Origin: DATLXH01 sp035576005
GTDB lineage: Bacteria > Acidobacteriota > Thermoanaerobaculia > Gp7-AA8
Assembly: GCA_035576005.1 (NCBI GenBank)
Contig: DATLXH010000040.1
Location: 1-57,453, forward strand
Length of the DNA: 57,453 nt
Direction: 5' to 3'
The translations under genes and the position numbers were made by a program. Below are positions 40,507-50,041 of the stretch, one piece after another (position 1 is the stretch's first letter; every line of letters begins with the position of its first letter). The notes beneath the pieces were generated by a model. That model searched no databases and was not told the origin of the DNA. It saw only the letters and a program-made list of their open reading frames with translations.

Positions 40507-41342
40507 GCCTTCTTCCCGGAGCGAGTGAGTCGAATCATCTCGGACGGCTCTTCCGCGTTGCGAGTGCGGAGGTTGAATCGATTTCCATGTGTGAGCAGAT
40601 GCATCTGAAGGCCCACGATCGAGAATGGCTTGGTCTTCGCGACAACGTCGAGGTTCGTGCTCGTCACCTTTGATGCGTCAATGACCGCGACCTGACCTTC
40701 ACCGATGACCTCGAGGCATCCGTCCGGAGAAAAGATTGCTGCTGTGTCTTCGTCGATTCCGACACCGAGGAACTGGGGATTGAGACCGACCGACGCGATC
40801 AGGCGGCCCAGCCTTCCTCGCTGGGAGAAGTGCTGATCAATGATGACGTCGTGCACGAGTCCAAGCCCTGGAGCCATGTCAACCATTCCGCGGCGCACGC
40901 GAAGACCACCTCTCCCGGTAACGATCATATGTGAGGAGATCACCGCCGCGCCTGCGCTGGTTCCTCCATATACGCCGCCTCGTGACAACAGCGCGTTTAC
41001 TGCAGCCGACATTGCGGTGCCGCCAAGCATGGAGATGAGCCGAAGCTGAACGCCTCCGGTCACAAACACTCCCGTGGCACGCTCGAGGAGCTCGACCACT
41101 GCCGGGGAGTTTGCCTCCGGTCGATTCGCAACGTGGACGACATCGACATCCCCCGCCCCGAGCTCACGGAAAAGCGTAGCGTAGAGGTCGCCGCGTTCGC
41201 GCGGCATCATCGAAGCCGCTGGGACAATCACAATTTTTGCGTTCTCTCCGCCGGCCATGCGGGTGAACTCCGACAGAATCACACGCTTCTTGATCTTGTC
41301 CTCGGCGCCGCCGATGGCCATCACGTTTCCAGGGGATTGCAA
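40503..41342 (-). CDS. cyanophycinase CphB, 279 aa
   Basis: Serine-type exopeptidase that releases beta-Asp-Arg dipeptides from cyanophycin. The nucleophile is S129 in GVYGGTSAGAAVIS; VMAIGGAEDKIKKRVIL opens the fold, VTGGVQLRLI and a DQHFSQRGRLGRLI segment follow, and GVGIDEDTAAIF closes it. The TTG at 41342 has AGGAG 11 bp upstream; ATG 41321 would start at the conserved AIGGAEDK. It lies first in the cphB-cphA-zinc-ribbon operon, so synthesis and breakdown of the polymer are co-expressed. Confidence 0.95.
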   Translation of the reverse strand: MQSPGNVMAIGGAEDKIKKRVILSEFTRMAGGENAKIVIVPAASMMPRERGDLYATLFRELGAGDVDVVHVANRPEANSPAVVELLERATGVFVTGGVQLRLISMLGGTAMSAAVNALLSRGGVYGGTSAGAAVISSHMIVTGRGGLRVRRGMVDMAPGLGLVHDVIIDQHFSQRGRLGRLIASVGLNPQFLGVGIDEDTAAIFSPDGCLEVIGEGQVAVIDASKVTSTNLDVVAKTKPFSIVGLQMHLLTHGNRFNLRTRNAEEPSEMIRLTRSGKKA

Positions 41343-41571
41343 TTGTCTGAACGCTCCTGATGCTCTTGAAACTGGGTGGGTGGAGTCTAACCTGATTTTA
41401 GCGAGGCGTGCCCCGGCGCCGGTTGTTGAAAGCAGCGGCTTCCAGCATGCCAGCCGTCAAGCGAGGAGAATGAAAGCTAAAAAGGGTAAGGGTGGGACAG
41501 CGGGCTGGTCGCACGCGGGTCAATCGTCGAGACGTGCGAAGTCTCTGGACAGACAAGAGTGCTCCATATGG

Positions 41572-41616
41572 CCCTCTCTTCGTCGCCTCGCAACGAAGGT
41601 CTGTGAGAAATGCGGG
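41572..41616 (-). repeat. 178-bp palindromic element, copy H (degenerate end)
   Basis: The last ~27 bp (GAAGGTCTGTGAGAAATGCG and GG) match the element end, preceded by the altered interior CTTCGTCGCCTCGCAAC, which it shares with copy J at 50 kb. The right flank is CTGG. It lies 54 bp upstream of the SpoIVB-type peptidase start. Confidence 0.7.
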
Positions 41617-41669
41617 CTGGACAGGTTATCTGCAGAAATGGATTGTCTGGCGCTCCTGTTTCCAGCGAC

Positions 41670-43496
41670 GTGAAAAAAACCTCTGGCATCTTCGGGTTGG
41701 TGGTCCTCCTTTCGTTCATCTCCTCCGCTCTGTCTGCTGCTGAGACTCTTCCAGTTGATCAGGTAAAGAAGGGGATGAAAGGCTACGGTCTCACCGTGTT
41801 CGAGGGTGAGAGGATCGATCGTTTCGACGTCGAGATTCTCGGCGTCCTGAAAAATATCGGACCGAAGCAGGATCTCATCCTGGCTCGCGTCGACTCCGAG
41901 GTGATTCGCAAAAGCGGCGTCATTGCCGGGATGAGTGGCTCGCCCATCTACCTCGAGGGCAAACTGATCGGGGCGCTCGCGTACTCGTGGCAGTTCTCCA
42001 GGGATGGTGTTGCAGGCATCACTCCGATCGACGAGATGCTGCGACTCAAGCGTAGCGGCGGAGCGCCCGTCATCATGGTCGCCCCGAAGATGACCTCTTC
42101 GCAATTCTTCTCTGAAATCACCAATCGTGCCCTGGGCGACAGAGGCGAGGCTTATCTTGCGTCTCTGATCCCGGCAAGAGGGATGACTGCCGGCGGCGCG
42201 CTTCCCATCTCCATTCCGATCTCTCTGTCGCGATTCGCACCAGAAACGGTCGATCGCTACAGCCAGCTTCTGGAAGCGAGCGGTCTCATGAGCGTTCCGA
42301 GTGGATCCTCGGGGTCCGGCGGAGGAGCCGTCGTGAACGGGAAGCCAGCGAAGGGTGCGGCTCCGTTTCAGCCTGGCGACGCTGTTGCCGGAATTCTGAT
42401 TGACGGCGATCTATCGATCGCCGCAAGTGGAACCGTCACGTACGTTGACGGCGACCATGTTTACGCGTTCGGCCACCCGTTCCTCGACATGGGAGCGATC
42501 AGCTTCCCGATGGCGAAATCCGATGTCGTCGGCGTACTGCCGAGCATAGCGCGTTCGTTCAAGTTTTCGAATACGGGCCGCGTCGTTGGGGCCCTGGAGC
42601 AGGATCGGTACGCTGGAATCCTGGGACGTCTCGGTGCGACCGCGCCGATGATTCCAATCCAGTTGAACATGGAGTCGTCCGCAGGGAGTCAGCGCTACGA
42701 CGTCAGAGTCATCCGTCATCCCCAGCTTTCTCCCCTGATGCTCGCCATGGCGACAGATACGGTCGTTGCCAACGCCCAGCGTGCCGCGGGAGACCGCACA
42801 GTCCGGATTGATTCCGAGATCAAGATTGCTGGATTCCCTGCAATTCGTCTCCAGGAAGGTTGGGCTGGCTCGCAGGCCCGTCAGGCGATTCCGGCATACC
42901 TCGCGATGGTCTCTGGCTACCTGATGTCGAACGAATTTCTCGAGGCCCCGATCGAGACGGTGAAAGTCACGCTTCGTCACGACGACGATTTGAAGATCGC
43001 CTCTCTCATTGAGGCGTCGGTGGATACTCCCAGAAGGGGAGTCATCAATCCGGGAGATACCGTTCGCGTGCGAGTGCTTCTCAAGCCATTCCGCGGAGAA
43101 CCGTTCGCGGAGGAGCTCGATGTCAAGATCCCGGACAATCAGCAGCCGGGACCGGTGTACCTGATGATCGGAAGCGGTTCCACACTCACGCAGCTGGACT
43201 TCGCGCTGGTTCCCCCTGATCCCCGCAACCTCCCTCAGATGCTCGCGGTCCTCGGACGCCTCCGGCCGGCCACAGAGCTCAGCATCGGTCTCTATGCTTC
43301 GTCTCAGGGGTCGGTGACTGCCGGCGTCTATCTCCCCGATCTTCCACCGTCGGTAAGTGCTCTGGTTACCGCCGACTCGAGTAACTCCATTCAAGCTCCG
43401 GTTCGGTACGCCGTGGCACAACGGGCGACGAAACAGCTCGAGTACATCATTGATGGCTCCAAGAAGCTGGAGCTGGACATTCGCGCAGCACGCTGA
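41670..43496 (+). CDS. SpoIVB-type (S55) serine peptidase homologue, 608 aa
   Basis: A signal peptide (VKKTSGIFGLVVLLSFISSA) is followed by the S55 motif GVIAGMSGSPIYLEGKLIGA (catalytic Ser in GMSGS) and GYGLTVFEGERIDRFDVEIL. The region VYAFGHPFLDMGAISFPMA carries the family's characteristic GHP and likely the His of the catalytic pair. The C-terminal ~200 residues are beta-rich. In spore formers SpoIVB signals across membranes; in diderm non-spore formers these large secreted homologues are of unknown role. GTG 41670 is chosen because upstream codons fall in palindromic repeat H. Confidence 0.85.
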   Translation: MKKTSGIFGLVVLLSFISSALSAAETLPVDQVKKGMKGYGLTVFEGERIDRFDVEILGVLKNIGPKQDLILARVDSEVIRKSGVIAGMSGSPIYLEGKLIGALAYSWQFSRDGVAGITPIDEMLRLKRSGGAPVIMVAPKMTSSQFFSEITNRALGDRGEAYLASLIPARGMTAGGALPISIPISLSRFAPETVDRYSQLLEASGLMSVPSGSSGSGGGAVVNGKPAKGAAPFQPGDAVAGILIDGDLSIAASGTVTYVDGDHVYAFGHPFLDMGAISFPMAKSDVVGVLPSIARSFKFSNTGRVVGALEQDRYAGILGRLGATAPMIPIQLNMESSAGSQRYDVRVIRHPQLSPLMLAMATDTVVANAQRAAGDRTVRIDSEIKIAGFPAIRLQEGWAGSQARQAIPAYLAMVSGYLMSNEFLEAPIETVKVTLRHDDDLKIASLIEASVDTPRRGVINPGDTVRVRVLLKPFRGEPFAEELDVKIPDNQQPGPVYLMIGSGSTLTQLDFALVPPDPRNLPQMLAVLGRLRPATELSIGLYASSQGSVTAGVYLPDLPPSVSALVTADSSNSIQAPVRYAVAQRATKQLEYIIDGSKKLELDIRAAR

Positions 43497-43520
43497 TCAC
43501 ATCGAGGCGATGATGGCACC

Positions 43521-43628
43521 GTCATCCTGAGGAGCGCTTTCTGCGACGAAGGATCTCAAGATGCACGGATGCTGATTGCACAGCGTCGCCTTCTGAGATC
43601 CTTCGTCGCAAAAGCTCCTCAGGATGAC
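43521..43628. repeat. palindromic repeat, family P3
   Basis: GTCATCCTGAGGAGCGCTTT (43521-43540) is mirrored by AAAGCTCCTCAGGATGAC (43611-43628), with inner arms TGCGACGAAGGATCTCAAGA and TCTGAGATCCTTCGTCGCA. A ~25 bp centre forms the loop. Only one copy is in the window. The remaining gap to 43838 has no supportable gene. Confidence 0.85.
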
Positions 43629-43838
43629 GCACTGAGAAGCGTAATGACATTTTTTCACAGCCTCTCAGGATGGGTGTCTTTAAAAGTTTGGGCGTGAGAT
43701 GGGAGGGGCGTTACGTGCATCCGCCCGAAGATGACGCCGCACGCGTAGGGAGCCGCTCCTGGTGCGACATTTCTGTGAATACAAAGCGAACGGACGCGTC
43801 CAGGCGGTAGGATGTCGCGGGCTAGACGAGGATCCTTC

Positions 43839-45980
43839 ATGCGATTGATTTGCGCGGTTCTGCTTCTTGCAACTGTAAATGCCTACGCCGTTGCTCCTCA
43901 ATTCGCCCGCTCGACGACCCCCGAAGAGTTCCTAGCCGGCGAGATCGAAGGGTTCGCAGTGACCTCGCGCGGCGAACTGCGGCTCGGTCCGTCGGTCCGC
44001 AAGATCGCGACCTTCGTCGATCCCTTCGTGCTTTCACAGACGGGTGACTCTGCAGGAAATCGCTACTTTGGAACTGGAAACGGCGGCAGGGTTTATCGAC
44101 TTCGGGGCACGGAGCTCAAGGTTCTGTATACGGCACCGGAGCCCGAGATTTACTCACTGACCTTCTGGAAAGGCTCCCTCTACGTTGCGAGCTCGCCGAA
44201 CGGGAAGATCTATAAGGTCGATCCCGAGTCCGGAAAGTCGACCGATTTCTTCGATCCCAAGCAGGCCTACATCTGGACGCTGACCTCCCTGCCCGACGAT
44301 TCTTTGCTGGCAGGGACCGGAGTCGAGGGGAAGCTGTACAAAATCAATGGAGAGGGAAAGGGCACCGTAGCGTTTGACTCCGCCGATACGCATGTCAGGT
44401 CAGTGGCTCCGTGGAGAAACGGCTCGCTCCTCGTCGGTGGATCCGCGAGGGGACGAATCTACGAGATTGACCGTGCAGGCTCCGCACGCGCCCTTTTCGA
44501 TTCGCCTTACTCGGAGATATCGAAGATTTTTTTTGATGTGAAACGCGACATCGCGTGGGCCGCCGGAGTGACCAACGTGTTGCCCAGTTCATCACCGGCC
44601 CGCCCGCAACCGGCAAAGAGCTCAACGAGCGAGACAGGCGCCGAAAAAAAGAAGGAGAGCGACACGGTCGGGGCCAACGTCGAAGTGAGCTTCTCGTTCG
44701 ACGACCCCAACACGACAGTCACATCACCTGGAAGCTCCGAGCTCTACCGAATCGATTCGGAGGGATACGTCGAGACTGTGAGGAAGTTCGATCGCGAGAT
44801 CGTTTACTCGCTGGGTGGTGATAGTGAGGGAGCTTTGCTCGTTTCAACCGGCCCCCTGGGGCGAATCTACGAGTTTCTCGACAACGACATCTCCCTGATC
44901 GCGACGGTGCCGGAAAAGCAGGTCGTGTCATTCGAGCGTGACGGCGATTCTCAGGTCGTGACTACGACGAACGGCGGCGCGGTTTACGTCATTGAAAAAA
45001 GCACCGGTCTTCCTGCCGAGTATCGCTCAGCGATTAAAGACATGGAGCGGTTCTCGCGTCTGGGCCGTTTCCGCGCCGAGGGGATGAACCTCTCCAATCG
45101 GATGAAGTTTTCGGTCAGGAGCGGCAATACCAGCACGCCCGATGCAACGTGGAGCGCCTGGTCACCGCAGGTATCCGCGGCTGAAGGGGAGGGGGCGGCA
45201 CCTCCAGCGAGATACTTCCAATGGAAGATCAATGTTGCGGTCCCCGCCCCTGACCTGATCATCGATTCAGTAACGGTCTCCTACCTGAATCGCAATGTGA
45301 AGCCGTCGATTGACTCTCTGACGGTTCAGGATCCAGGAGTCGTGTTCGTCTCATCCGGATTTCCTGCATCGGGCCAGGTCGTCGAAGCAACCAATCCTGA
45401 CGAGAATGGGATTTTCACTTCTCTCGATGTTGCCCGCGATCGAGACGCCGGAAAGAAGGCGTTCCGAAAAGGATACCGGACCATCTCGTGGAAAGCTCGC
45501 GATGAGAATGGCGACGCGCTGCGCTATGCGATCCACTTCAGGCAGAAGAGCAGCCAAGAATGGCTGCGCCTTCGCGAGAATATGGAAGAAACGCAGCTCA
45601 ATTTCGACACCTCGCAACTCCCCGACGCGACGTTCGAATTGAAACTTACGGTAACCGACCGGAACGACAATCCGGATCAACCTCTGACCGATATCCGTGA
45701 AGGAGTCGAGCTCGTTGTGGATAACTCAGCGCCATTGATCAGTTCTGCGCTCTCCCAGGCGGGAGTTGACGTGACGATTACGGATCGGCTGTCACCGATC
45801 ACGCGCGCCGAATATTCGGTGGACGCCGAAAAGTGGATCCGCCTCACACCTCAGGATGGTATCGCCGACTCCGAACGTGAGACGTTTCGCCTACCCGCGA
45901 GTCTCGGAAAGCGGTATGTGGTGGTCCGTGCAGTTGACCAGCACTTCAACGTCGCCACGCAAAGCGTACCGCTTCAGTGA
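43839..45980 (+). CDS. secreted beta-propeller protein, 713 aa
   Basis: A signal peptide (MRLICAVLLLATVNAYAVA) precedes repeated blades of the form 'YxLTFWKGSLYVASSPNGKI-YKVD' at 35-50 residue spacing up to ~400 (GTGNGGRVYRL, SSPNGKIYKVD, GTGVEGKLYKIN, GGSARGRIYEID, STGPLGRIYEFL, TTNGGAVYVI). Two fibronectin-like or Ig-like domains follow. The propeller may bind a ligand or act as a scaffold in the periplasm or outside; no catalytic motif is seen. ATG 43839 has GAGGA a few bases upstream and starts the signal peptide, so it is preferred to the one at 43812. Confidence 0.75.
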   Translation: MRLICAVLLLATVNAYAVAPQFARSTTPEEFLAGEIEGFAVTSRGELRLGPSVRKIATFVDPFVLSQTGDSAGNRYFGTGNGGRVYRLRGTELKVLYTAPEPEIYSLTFWKGSLYVASSPNGKIYKVDPESGKSTDFFDPKQAYIWTLTSLPDDSLLAGTGVEGKLYKINGEGKGTVAFDSADTHVRSVAPWRNGSLLVGGSARGRIYEIDRAGSARALFDSPYSEISKIFFDVKRDIAWAAGVTNVLPSSSPARPQPAKSSTSETGAEKKKESDTVGANVEVSFSFDDPNTTVTSPGSSELYRIDSEGYVETVRKFDREIVYSLGGDSEGALLVSTGPLGRIYEFLDNDISLIATVPEKQVVSFERDGDSQVVTTTNGGAVYVIEKSTGLPAEYRSAIKDMERFSRLGRFRAEGMNLSNRMKFSVRSGNTSTPDATWSAWSPQVSAAEGEGAAPPARYFQWKINVAVPAPDLIIDSVTVSYLNRNVKPSIDSLTVQDPGVVFVSSGFPASGQVVEATNPDENGIFTSLDVARDRDAGKKAFRKGYRTISWKARDENGDALRYAIHFRQKSSQEWLRLRENMEETQLNFDTSQLPDATFELKLTVTDRNDNPDQPLTDIREGVELVVDNSAPLISSALSQAGVDVTITDRLSPITRAEYSVDAEKWIRLTPQDGIADSERETFRLPASLGKRYVVVRAVDQHFNVATQSVPLQ

Positions 45981-45992
45981 AGTTGGAGCCAG

Positions 45993-46170
45993 CCAGCATT
46001 TCTCACAGACCTTCGCCGCGAGACGACGGATAGCGGCCTGTCTGCTTCGTTGCACGTCAATTTCGCTCCTCGACATAGTGTCGACTATGCCTTCGTCACA
46101 AAATTGCCGTGCGCCTCGCATCCAAGCCACTCTCCGTCATCTCACGACAAAGTTCTGTGAGAAATGCGGG
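45993..46170 (-). repeat. 178-bp palindromic element, copy F (complete)
   Basis: Complete copy in the orientation opposite to B, beginning 12 bp after the beta-propeller stop codon and ending 89 bp before the binding-protein start. Left flank CCAG, right flank CTAG. The left end reads CCAGC and the right end GCGGG, so one terminal pair has been lost, while interior pairs are kept. Confidence 0.95.
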
Positions 46171-46259
46171 CTAGCAGCGCTTCTTTCTGACGACCAGAGC
46201 CGACTCGTCTGATTCGGCCCCTATAATGAGGCGTCTTTCATTCGAAGGGGAGAGGAACG

Positions 46260-47912
46260 ATGACATTACGGGTCGCTCTCGTGGTACTGCTGACCGCGCT
46301 CATCGCCGGGTGTAATCGGACTGAGACCGCTCCGCAACCTCTAACCGCGCAAACCGGGCCTCTGACGACTCCTTCGACCGGAGGAACTCTTGTGCGACGT
46401 CTCGAGAGTGATATCAACACCCTCAATTTCATTCTGCACACGACAGAGTATGAGAACCTGGTTCTGTCCTACCTTTACGCGCCACTCATCGACTTCGACG
46501 TCAATCAGAAGATCATTCCGCGCCTGGCGAAATCATGGGAGGTCTCTCCTGATGGCCGGACCTACCGCTTCCTGCTCGATGAGAAGGCAACCTTCGACGA
46601 CGGAGCTCCGGTGCGCGCCAGCGACGTGCTCTTCACCCTGGGGAAGATTGTCGACAAGAACAGTGGTGCGTTTCAGCTCACGAGCTCATTCGAAGGGCTG
46701 CAGCTGGATGCAAGTAAAGCGATTGACGATCGAACAGTCGAGATTGTCTTCGCCATGCCTCGCGCCTCACAACTTGCTGCGTTCAACATCGCGATTCTTC
46801 CCGAGAGCGTCTACGGGAAAGGTGACTTCAAGAAGGATTTCAACCGGAAGGTCGTCGGAAACGGACCGTACCGCCTCACCAGACGAGACGCGGGGAAAGA
46901 GATACTGCTGGAGCGGCGTAACGATTACTGGGGCCCAAGGCCGTCGATCGAAAAGATTCGATTCAAGATCATTTCGGACGACACAGTCGCCTGGAATGCG
47001 ATGAAGCGTGGTGAGATCGACGAGATGTCGATCAGTTCGGATCGATGGAGAAACGAGGGCGCCACCGAGTCCGTTCGCAATCGGATGGAGATCCATCGCT
47101 TCCATTCGGGCTACATTTTTGTTCCCTGGAACAACAGCGATCCTCTTCTGCGTGATGCGGCGATACGACGTACGCTGATGATGTGTCTCGATCGCCGCGC
47201 CATCATTCAGAATCTTTACTTCGGAACCGCGCGTATCATGACCGGCCCTTTCTCACCGGACCAGTGGACCTTCAACGCCGACGTCCGTCCGATTGAATTC
47301 AATCTGGAAGAAGCGCGCAAATCATTCGCAGCGCTGGGATGGCGAGATAGCAACGGCGATGGCGTGCTCGACAAGGGAGGAAAGTCCTTCGTGATCGATG
47401 TTCTCCTCCATACCGGCAACAAACCGTCGATGGATCAGGCGCAGATTTTTCAGCAGGCCTTGAAACAGGTTGGCGTCACCATGAACCTGGTTACGCTCGA
47501 TTCCGCGACATTTTTCGATCGGATACAGAAGGGCGAGTATCAGTCAGCCTTCCTGGCTCAGGGCATTGACGTCGACGCAGACCTGGATGTTTCACAGTTC
47601 CATTCCTCACAGTTTCCGCCTAACGGAAACAACTGGGCGTTCTACTCGAACCCTCGGGTCGACAAGCTGATCACCGAAGGCCGCGCAGAATTCGATCAGG
47701 CAAAGCGACTCGTGATCTATCGCGAGCTTCATGAGATCCTTGCCAACGATCAGCCGTACGGCTGGACAGTCGAGTACACGAACAAGTGGGGTCTCAATCG
47801 ACGTGTCGGCAACGTCACGGTATCAAACACTGGTGGGCTCTTCTTCTGGTACCCGGGACCGCTCGACTGGACCCTGGCTGAAACAGCAAGCACGTTGCCG
47901 CCCTCGCCGTGA
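46260..47912 (+). CDS. oligopeptide ABC transporter substrate-binding lipoprotein (SBP_bac_5), 550 aa
   Basis: A lipoprotein signal (MTLRVALVVLLTALIAGC, Cys18) tethers the protein. The body is a family-5 binding protein: LAKSWEVSPDGRTYRFLLDE, ATFDDGAPVRASDVLFTL, VVGNGPYRLTRRDAGKEIL, and LDRRAIIQNLYFGTARIMTG. It captures peptides (or nickel/other solutes in some members) and delivers them to the permease encoded directly downstream. An AAGGGGAGAGG ribosome-binding region precedes ATG 46260. It resembles the C-terminal half of the chemoreceptor fusion at the fold level, but the two are not close copies. Confidence 0.95.
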   Translation: MTLRVALVVLLTALIAGCNRTETAPQPLTAQTGPLTTPSTGGTLVRRLESDINTLNFILHTTEYENLVLSYLYAPLIDFDVNQKIIPRLAKSWEVSPDGRTYRFLLDEKATFDDGAPVRASDVLFTLGKIVDKNSGAFQLTSSFEGLQLDASKAIDDRTVEIVFAMPRASQLAAFNIAILPESVYGKGDFKKDFNRKVVGNGPYRLTRRDAGKEILLERRNDYWGPRPSIEKIRFKIISDDTVAWNAMKRGEIDEMSISSDRWRNEGATESVRNRMEIHRFHSGYIFVPWNNSDPLLRDAAIRRTLMMCLDRRAIIQNLYFGTARIMTGPFSPDQWTFNADVRPIEFNLEEARKSFAALGWRDSNGDGVLDKGGKSFVIDVLLHTGNKPSMDQAQIFQQALKQVGVTMNLVTLDSATFFDRIQKGEYQSAFLAQGIDVDADLDVSQFHSSQFPPNGNNWAFYSNPRVDKLITEGRAEFDQAKRLVIYRELHEILANDQPYGWTVEYTNKWGLNRRVGNVTVSNTGGLFFWYPGPLDWTLAETASTLPPSP

Positions 47913-47927
47913 TCCACTGAGCTCGGT

Positions 47928-48908
47928 ATGATTTCGTACCTGAGTCGGCGGGTCGTTCATGCTCTCCTCACACTGTTCGGGATCCTTACCTTCGCCTTCG
48001 TTCTGATCCACGCTGTTCCTGGTGATCCTGTTTCCTTTGCCGCGCACACAGGTCGCAGCCGCGCTGTGCCGCGTGAGGTCCTCGAAGCTGCGCGCCGTGA
48101 GTACCACCTCGACGAACCGATCGCCATCCAGTACGTCTCCTGGATGCGTCGAATGGTGTCACTCGACCTCGGACGATCCTTCGTCGATCAGCGGCCTGTC
48201 TACGAAAAGATTGCCGAGAAGGTTCCGAACACATTTTTTCTGAATCTGGCAGCATTTCTCGGCGCGAGCGTCCTGGCACTCGCGATGGGAATCGCATCCG
48301 CGTCGCCTCTGCAGAGATCGCGACGCCGTGGAGTCAGCTTCTCCATCCTTTACTCACTGCCCAACTTCTGGGTGGCCCTTCTTCTGATTGAGGTAGCTGC
48401 CGTCCGTTTCGACATCCTTCCCCTTTATGGAATGGTGTCGGATGGTCATGACGAGCTCAGCACAGCCGCACAGCTCGTGGATCGACTGCGTCACCTCATT
48501 CTTCCGGCGGTGACGCTTGGTTACGCGCAGTTCGCACTCTTCGCTCGATTCGCCGTGACGTCATTGGACGAAGTCATCACGAAGGACTACATCGTCACCG
48601 CTCGTGCCAAGGGGGTGAGCAGCAGGGGAGTCGTAGTCCGGCATGCGCTACGGAACGCGATGATCCCCCTCGTAAGTCTGCTCGGTCTCGCCGTACCCCT
48701 GCTCTTGTCCGGCAGTGTGATCGTGGAGCAGATTTTTCAATGGGACGGGATTGGCAGTCTCTATTTTCAATCGCTTCTTGCTCGCGACTATCCGACGATC
48801 ATGGGACTCACGGTGATCACAGCTGTCGTGACTCTTCTTGCCAGCCTCGTGACCGATCTTCTCTATTTCCTCGTCGATCCCAGGATTCGAATTGAGGAGG
48901 GTCGATGA
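47928..48908 (+). CDS. oligopeptide ABC transporter permease, DppB type, 326 aa
   Basis: Six-helix permease subunit with the family start MISYLSRRVVHALLTLFGIL, the conserved VHAVPGDPVSF, and the coupling-helix region DYIVTARAKGVSSRGVVVRH followed by ALRNAMIPLVSLLGL. It pairs with the DppC-type subunit that overlaps it by 4 bp (ATGA at 48905-48908). No ATPase genes follow in the window, so DppD/F-type subunits must come from elsewhere. Confidence 0.95.
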   Translation: MISYLSRRVVHALLTLFGILTFAFVLIHAVPGDPVSFAAHTGRSRAVPREVLEAARREYHLDEPIAIQYVSWMRRMVSLDLGRSFVDQRPVYEKIAEKVPNTFFLNLAAFLGASVLALAMGIASASPLQRSRRRGVSFSILYSLPNFWVALLLIEVAAVRFDILPLYGMVSDGHDELSTAAQLVDRLRHLILPAVTLGYAQFALFARFAVTSLDEVITKDYIVTARAKGVSSRGVVVRHALRNAMIPLVSLLGLAVPLLLSGSVIVEQIFQWDGIGSLYFQSLLARDYPTIMGLTVITAVVTLLASLVTDLLYFLVDPRIRIEEGR

Positions 48909-49783
48909 AGGCGACGGCTCTCGAGGAAGGCGCAGGTTTGCTGGCCCGTTTCGGCCGCGACCGGCTCAGCCGCGCGGCCGCCTGCTTTATTCTGCTCGTG
49001 TCAGTGATCGCGCTGTTTGCTCCGCTCATCGCCGGCAGTCACCCCCACGCTCCTGTGGGCTATGGACCTGACGATATATCCTTGCCTGACCGCCTTCAGC
49101 CTCCCGGTGCGAAACACTGGCTTGGCACCGACGAGCTGGGCCGCGATCTGCTCTCGCGGGTAATCCATGGCTCGCGCGTGTCGATGACAGTCGGATCAAC
49201 GGCCACTCTCATCTCACTTTTCGTCGGCACACTCTTCGGCGCTCTTGCCGGCTTCTATCGCGGTGTGGTCGACACGTTGATATCTCGCCTCATCGAGATC
49301 GTCCTCTGCTTTCCGTTCATTTTCCTGTTGCTCGCGATTACTGCGCTTTATCGACCCTCGCTCTGGACCGTGGTCCTGGCGCTTGGTCTGACGTCATGGA
49401 CCACAGAAGCACGGATCATTCGCGGAGAGTTCCTGCGTGTTCGCGAAATGGAATTCGCAGAAGCGGCCAGGGCAAGCGGGGCAGGGGACCTTCGTGTGAT
49501 TTTCCGGCATCTGCTGCCTCACGCAGTCGGGCCAGTACTGGTTTTTGCCAGTTTCGGCGTTGCCTCCGCGATCCTGACCGAGTCTGCACTCTCGTTTCTC
49601 GGGTTTGGGATTCCGCTGCCAACGGCGTCCTGGGGTGGCATTCTCTCCACGGCAGACGACCACCTTACGTCAGCATGGTGGCTGCCGCTCTTCCCCGGCC
49701 TGCTGATATTTCTAACCGCCGCCGCATTCAACGTGGTTGGTGAGGGTTTCCGACGAGCGCTCGATCCGACTTTTCGTGAGTGA
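48905..49783 (+). CDS. oligopeptide ABC transporter permease, DppC type, 292 aa
   Basis: Second permease subunit, with HWLGTDELGRDLLSRVIHGS near residue 75, five to six helices and the coupling motif EMEFAEAARASGAGDLRVIF followed by RHLLPHAVGPVLVFA. Translationally coupled to the DppB-type gene (ATGA). The gene ends opposite coaD, with ~260 bp between containing a decayed palindromic element. Confidence 0.95.
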   Translation: MKATALEEGAGLLARFGRDRLSRAAACFILLVSVIALFAPLIAGSHPHAPVGYGPDDISLPDRLQPPGAKHWLGTDELGRDLLSRVIHGSRVSMTVGSTATLISLFVGTLFGALAGFYRGVVDTLISRLIEIVLCFPFIFLLLAITALYRPSLWTVVLALGLTSWTTEARIIRGEFLRVREMEFAEAARASGAGDLRVIFRHLLPHAVGPVLVFASFGVASAILTESALSFLGFGIPLPTASWGGILSTADDHLTSAWWLPLFPGLLIFLTAAAFNVVGEGFRRALDPTFRE

Positions 49784-49807
49784 TTGCTCAGCGCAATCTG
49801 GAAGCAG

Positions 49808-50006
49808 CAACCGGTCTTTTGCCACAACAGGAGTGTCGCGTGACAGACAACACTGTCGTTTGGACGTTCGCAGCGCAACCGTTATCGCTCCTCACCACAT
49901 TGTCCCTGTCGGACCTTGGAACGTCCGGCCACAACGTGGGGGCGACTGTGCCTTCGGGGCACTCTACGTCGCCTCACGAAATAGGTCGGTGAGAAGTGTG
50001 GCCTGA
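49808..50006 (-). repeat. 178-bp palindromic element, copy J (decayed)
   Basis: A diverged full-length relic: centre TATCGCTCCTCACCACATTG matches the TTCGCTCCTCGACATAGTG core of the element, and the right end GGTCGGTGAGAAGTGTGGCC corresponds to GGTCTGTGAGAAATGCGGGC. Several indels are present. It shares the interior GTCGCCTCACGAA with copy H and appears older than the complete copies. Confidence 0.5.
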
Positions 50007-50041
50007 GTGATCCGCGCCGGTCGCAGTCCGGTGTGCCCGTG

